This document shows, piece after piece, positions 6,625 to 7,523 of a stretch of DNA of 7,523 bases. A model generated the notes under the pieces. It made no database searches. It saw nothing but the letters and a program-made list of their open reading frames with translations, and was not told the origin of the DNA. Numbering within the stretch: position 1 is the stretch's first letter; each line of letters begins with the position of its first letter. Source of the stretch: Anaerolineaceae bacterium (GTDB taxonomy: Bacteria; Chloroflexota; Anaerolineae; Anaerolineales; Anaerolineaceae). The position numbers were made by a program, and so were the translations under genes. The stretch is taken from contig DQHW01000040.1 of the NCBI GenBank assembly GCA_003524305.1, forward strand, positions 1 through 7,523, in the 5' to 3' direction.

Positions 6625-6960
6625 TTATTGATCCAAACCCACTTCAAGATACTCTTCGTTGACACGCACCTTGTAGACCTTAAGGTCGGTTACAGCGGGG
6701 AATGACAATACCTTGCCTGTGCGGATATCGAAACGAGCGCCGTGCCGAGGACAGATGATCTGTTCGCCATCCAACTCCCCTTCGCCGACTGGACCACTGT
6801 CATGGGTGCATTGATCTTCCATCGCCAGGTATTCTCCGTTCAACGAAAAAAGAACTATTGGGTTACCCTCTAGCTCGAAAAAAAGTCTTTCGCCGTTCGG
6901 TAAATCTGCTGCTTTGGCAATCCTGAAATATTTCGTGTCAGTAACCATTTCTTCGCTCAT
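6625..6960 (-). CDS. Rieske-type [2Fe-2S] ferredoxin-like protein of the suf operon
   Basis: The 111-residue soluble protein is a single Rieske domain. The cluster ligands are in the two expected boxes: CTHDSGP with Cys51 and His53, and CPRHGARFD with Cys70 and His73, followed by the usual RTGKVLSFPA loop. There is no signal peptide or membrane anchor, so it is a cytoplasmic ferredoxin-like or NirD-like form, not a cytochrome bc1 Rieske protein. Annotation pipelines often name such proteins non-heme iron oxygenase ferredoxin subunits, but no oxygenase gene is near. Its ATG overlaps the sufU TGA (ATGA), so it is translationally coupled to sufU. Similar Rieske genes occur in actinobacterial suf operons, which supports an accessory or electron-transfer role in Fe-S assembly; that role is inferred. 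It is the last gene of the minus-strand unit. Confidence 0.93.
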   Translation of the reverse strand: MSEEMVTDTKYFRIAKAADLPNGERLFFELEGNPIVLFSLNGEYLAMEDQCTHDSGPVGEGELDGEQIICPRHGARFDIRTGKVLSFPAVTDLKVYKVRVNEEYLEVGLDQ

Positions 6961-7364
6961 GCTTGCCCCTCCTCAAGAAGATCATCGGTAGCTTCACACA
7001 AACCGTAAACACCAGCTTTAAGTATTTTAAGCGGAAGCAAGGCACATTTCAAGCGAACCGGGCCAAGTTCAATGCCCAAAAGATCCATTACATCGGTTTT
7101 GCTTAAATGTTTAATCTCATTTACGTCTTTGCCAATGATGGATTCCAACAATAAATCGGCAGACGCTTGTGAAATGGCGCAGCCGTGTCCGTCAAAGGCA
7201 GCTTCGCTGACCTTGCCATCTTCGCCTACGCGCAAATCTATCTTAATATGATCTCCGCATAGAGGATTCTCATCCTCAAAAGTAATGTCATTGGGGTCAA
7301 GGCTGCCCCTGAAACCAGGGTTTTTGTAATGTTCAATTATTACTTCACGATAAAGATCATCCAC
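6957..7364 (-). CDS. sufU: SufU-like Fe-S assembly scaffold / zinc sulfurtransferase
   Basis: SufU takes persulfide sulfur from the SufS cysteine desulfurase and passes it on for cluster building; IscU-type relatives hold the nascent cluster. The 135-residue protein has the three family cysteines in NPLCGD (Cys36, with Asp38), GHGCAISQAS (Cys62) and RLKCALLP (Cys107). Lys106 stands where IscU has the conserved His, as in SufU. The interval from Cys62 to Cys107 is 45 residues, close to IscU (43), whereas Bacillus-type SufU has about 62 because of an 18-21-residue insertion, so this is a mixed or short form. The start is GTG at 7364: an in-frame TGA stands three codons upstream and a good ribosome site precedes it. 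The gene follows sufS by 13 nt and overlaps the Rieske gene by 4 nt. The name sufU follows the active site and neighbours; an IscU/NifU-N label is possible. Confidence 0.93.
   Translation of the reverse strand: MDDLYREVIIEHYKNPGFRGSLDPNDITFEDENPLCGDHIKIDLRVGEDGKVSEAAFDGHGCAISQASADLLLESIIGKDVNEIKHLSKTDVMDLLGIELGPVRLKCALLPLKILKAGVYGLCEATDDLLEEGQA
6968..6973 (-). promoter_or_regulatory. Strong ribosome binding site of the Rieske gene inside sufU
   Basis: On the minus strand AGGAGG, a full match to the Shine-Dalgarno core, lies 7 nt before the ATG at 6960, within the last codons of sufU. It fixes the Rieske start and suggests high expression independent of simple re-initiation. Confidence 0.75.
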
Positions 7365-7370
7365 GGTACA

Positions 7371-7376
7371 TCACCT
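7371..7376 (-). promoter_or_regulatory. Ribosome binding site that fixes the GTG start of sufU
   Basis: On the minus strand AGGTGA lies 6 nt before the GTG at 7364, in the 13-nt gap after the sufS stop. No in-frame ATG lies between the upstream stop and this GTG. Confidence 0.7.
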
Positions 7377-7377
7377 G

Positions 7378-7523
7378 TTATGAAAACATCTTGATGACTT
7401 TTTGCAAAGAAACCACCAGATGGTTGATCTCTTCTTCAGTATTATAAAGGTAAAAACTGGCGCGTGAAGATGCCGGGATTTTGAAGCGGTCATGCAGAGG
7501 CATGGCGCAATGATGTCCGGCGC
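7378..7523 (-). CDS. sufS: Cysteine desulfurase SufS, C-terminal 47 residues (gene continues past the window)
   Basis: SufS is a PLP-dependent enzyme that removes sulfur from L-cysteine and holds it as a persulfide on its active-site cysteine before SufU collects it. Only the end is present. Read on the minus strand from 7521 the frame gives AGHHCAMPLHDRF, which holds the catalytic cysteine in the RAGHHCAxP loop typical of group II (SufS-type) desulfurases, then ASSRASFYLYNTEEEINHL, the conserved SufS ending, and finishes KVIKMFS before TAA at 7378-7380. The tail length is normal. The PLP lysine and the rest of the roughly 400-residue protein lie outside. The 13-nt gap to sufU and their known partnership make one operon near certain. 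Confidence 0.93.
   Translation of the reverse strand, partial: AGHHCAMPLHDRFKIPASSRASFYLYNTEEEINHLVVSLQKVIKMFS

Noticed and set aside
6523..6705. A 60-codon plus-strand reading frame across the intergenic region into the Rieske gene
   Set aside because: It runs through a palindrome, overlaps the Rieske 3' end on the other strand, shows no domain and has no ribosome site that I can see.

Overview
The window reads as ordinary chromosomal DNA from a bacterium that matures a [NiFe]-hydrogenase and builds Fe-S clusters with a SufS/SufU-type SUF system. That pairing, the rather plain mid-range base composition and the overall look of the proteins fit a Gram-positive-like or Chloroflexota lineage (my best guess is Anaerolineae). 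There is no rRNA or other marker here, so the taxonomy is an inference of moderate to low confidence. No mobile element, CRISPR array, tRNA or rRNA is visible.

Left part (1-4347, + strand): a tight hydrogenase-maturation operon hypF(3' part)-hypC-hypD-hypE. HypF and HypE make the cyanide ligand: HypF forms a carbamoyl group from carbamoyl phosphate, passes it to the C-terminal cysteine of HypE, and HypE dehydrates it to thiocyanate. HypC and HypD form the scaffold on which the Fe(CN)2CO unit is assembled before insertion into the hydrogenase large subunit. The junctions are a stop codon touching a ribosome site (hypF/hypC), a 5-nt gap (hypC/hypD) and an ATGA overlap (hypD/hypE). hypF runs off the left edge, so about 120-140 N-terminal residues lie outside. 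The hydrogenase genes and hypA/hypB are not in the window.

Middle part (4348-5915, + strand): 45 nt after hypE come a class I SAM-dependent methyltransferase and a PIG-L/LmbE-family zinc N-deacetylase, nearly abutting and probably cotranscribed. Their substrate is unknown. Such pairs are usually sugar or small-molecule modifying enzymes. A perfect 15-bp hairpin closes this unit. A lower-GC gene for a DUF1697 protein follows (5932-6486).

Right part (6487-7523): a 138-nt tail-to-tail intergenic region holds two inverted repeats. It is followed, on the - strand, by a SUF Fe-S assembly operon read right to left: sufS (only the last 47 codons, including the catalytic cysteine loop), sufU (GTG start) and a small Rieske-type [2Fe-2S] protein translationally coupled to sufU by an ATGA overlap. 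The SUF operon could supply clusters to HypD and to hydrogenase subunits, but adjacency alone does not show a functional link.

The most notable points are the unexplained methyltransferase/deacetylase pair behind hypE, a SufU with a SufU-like active site but IscU-like spacing, the Rieske partner gene, and a low-GC DUF1697 gene bracketed by palindromes. I see no convincing evidence for an undescribed system.
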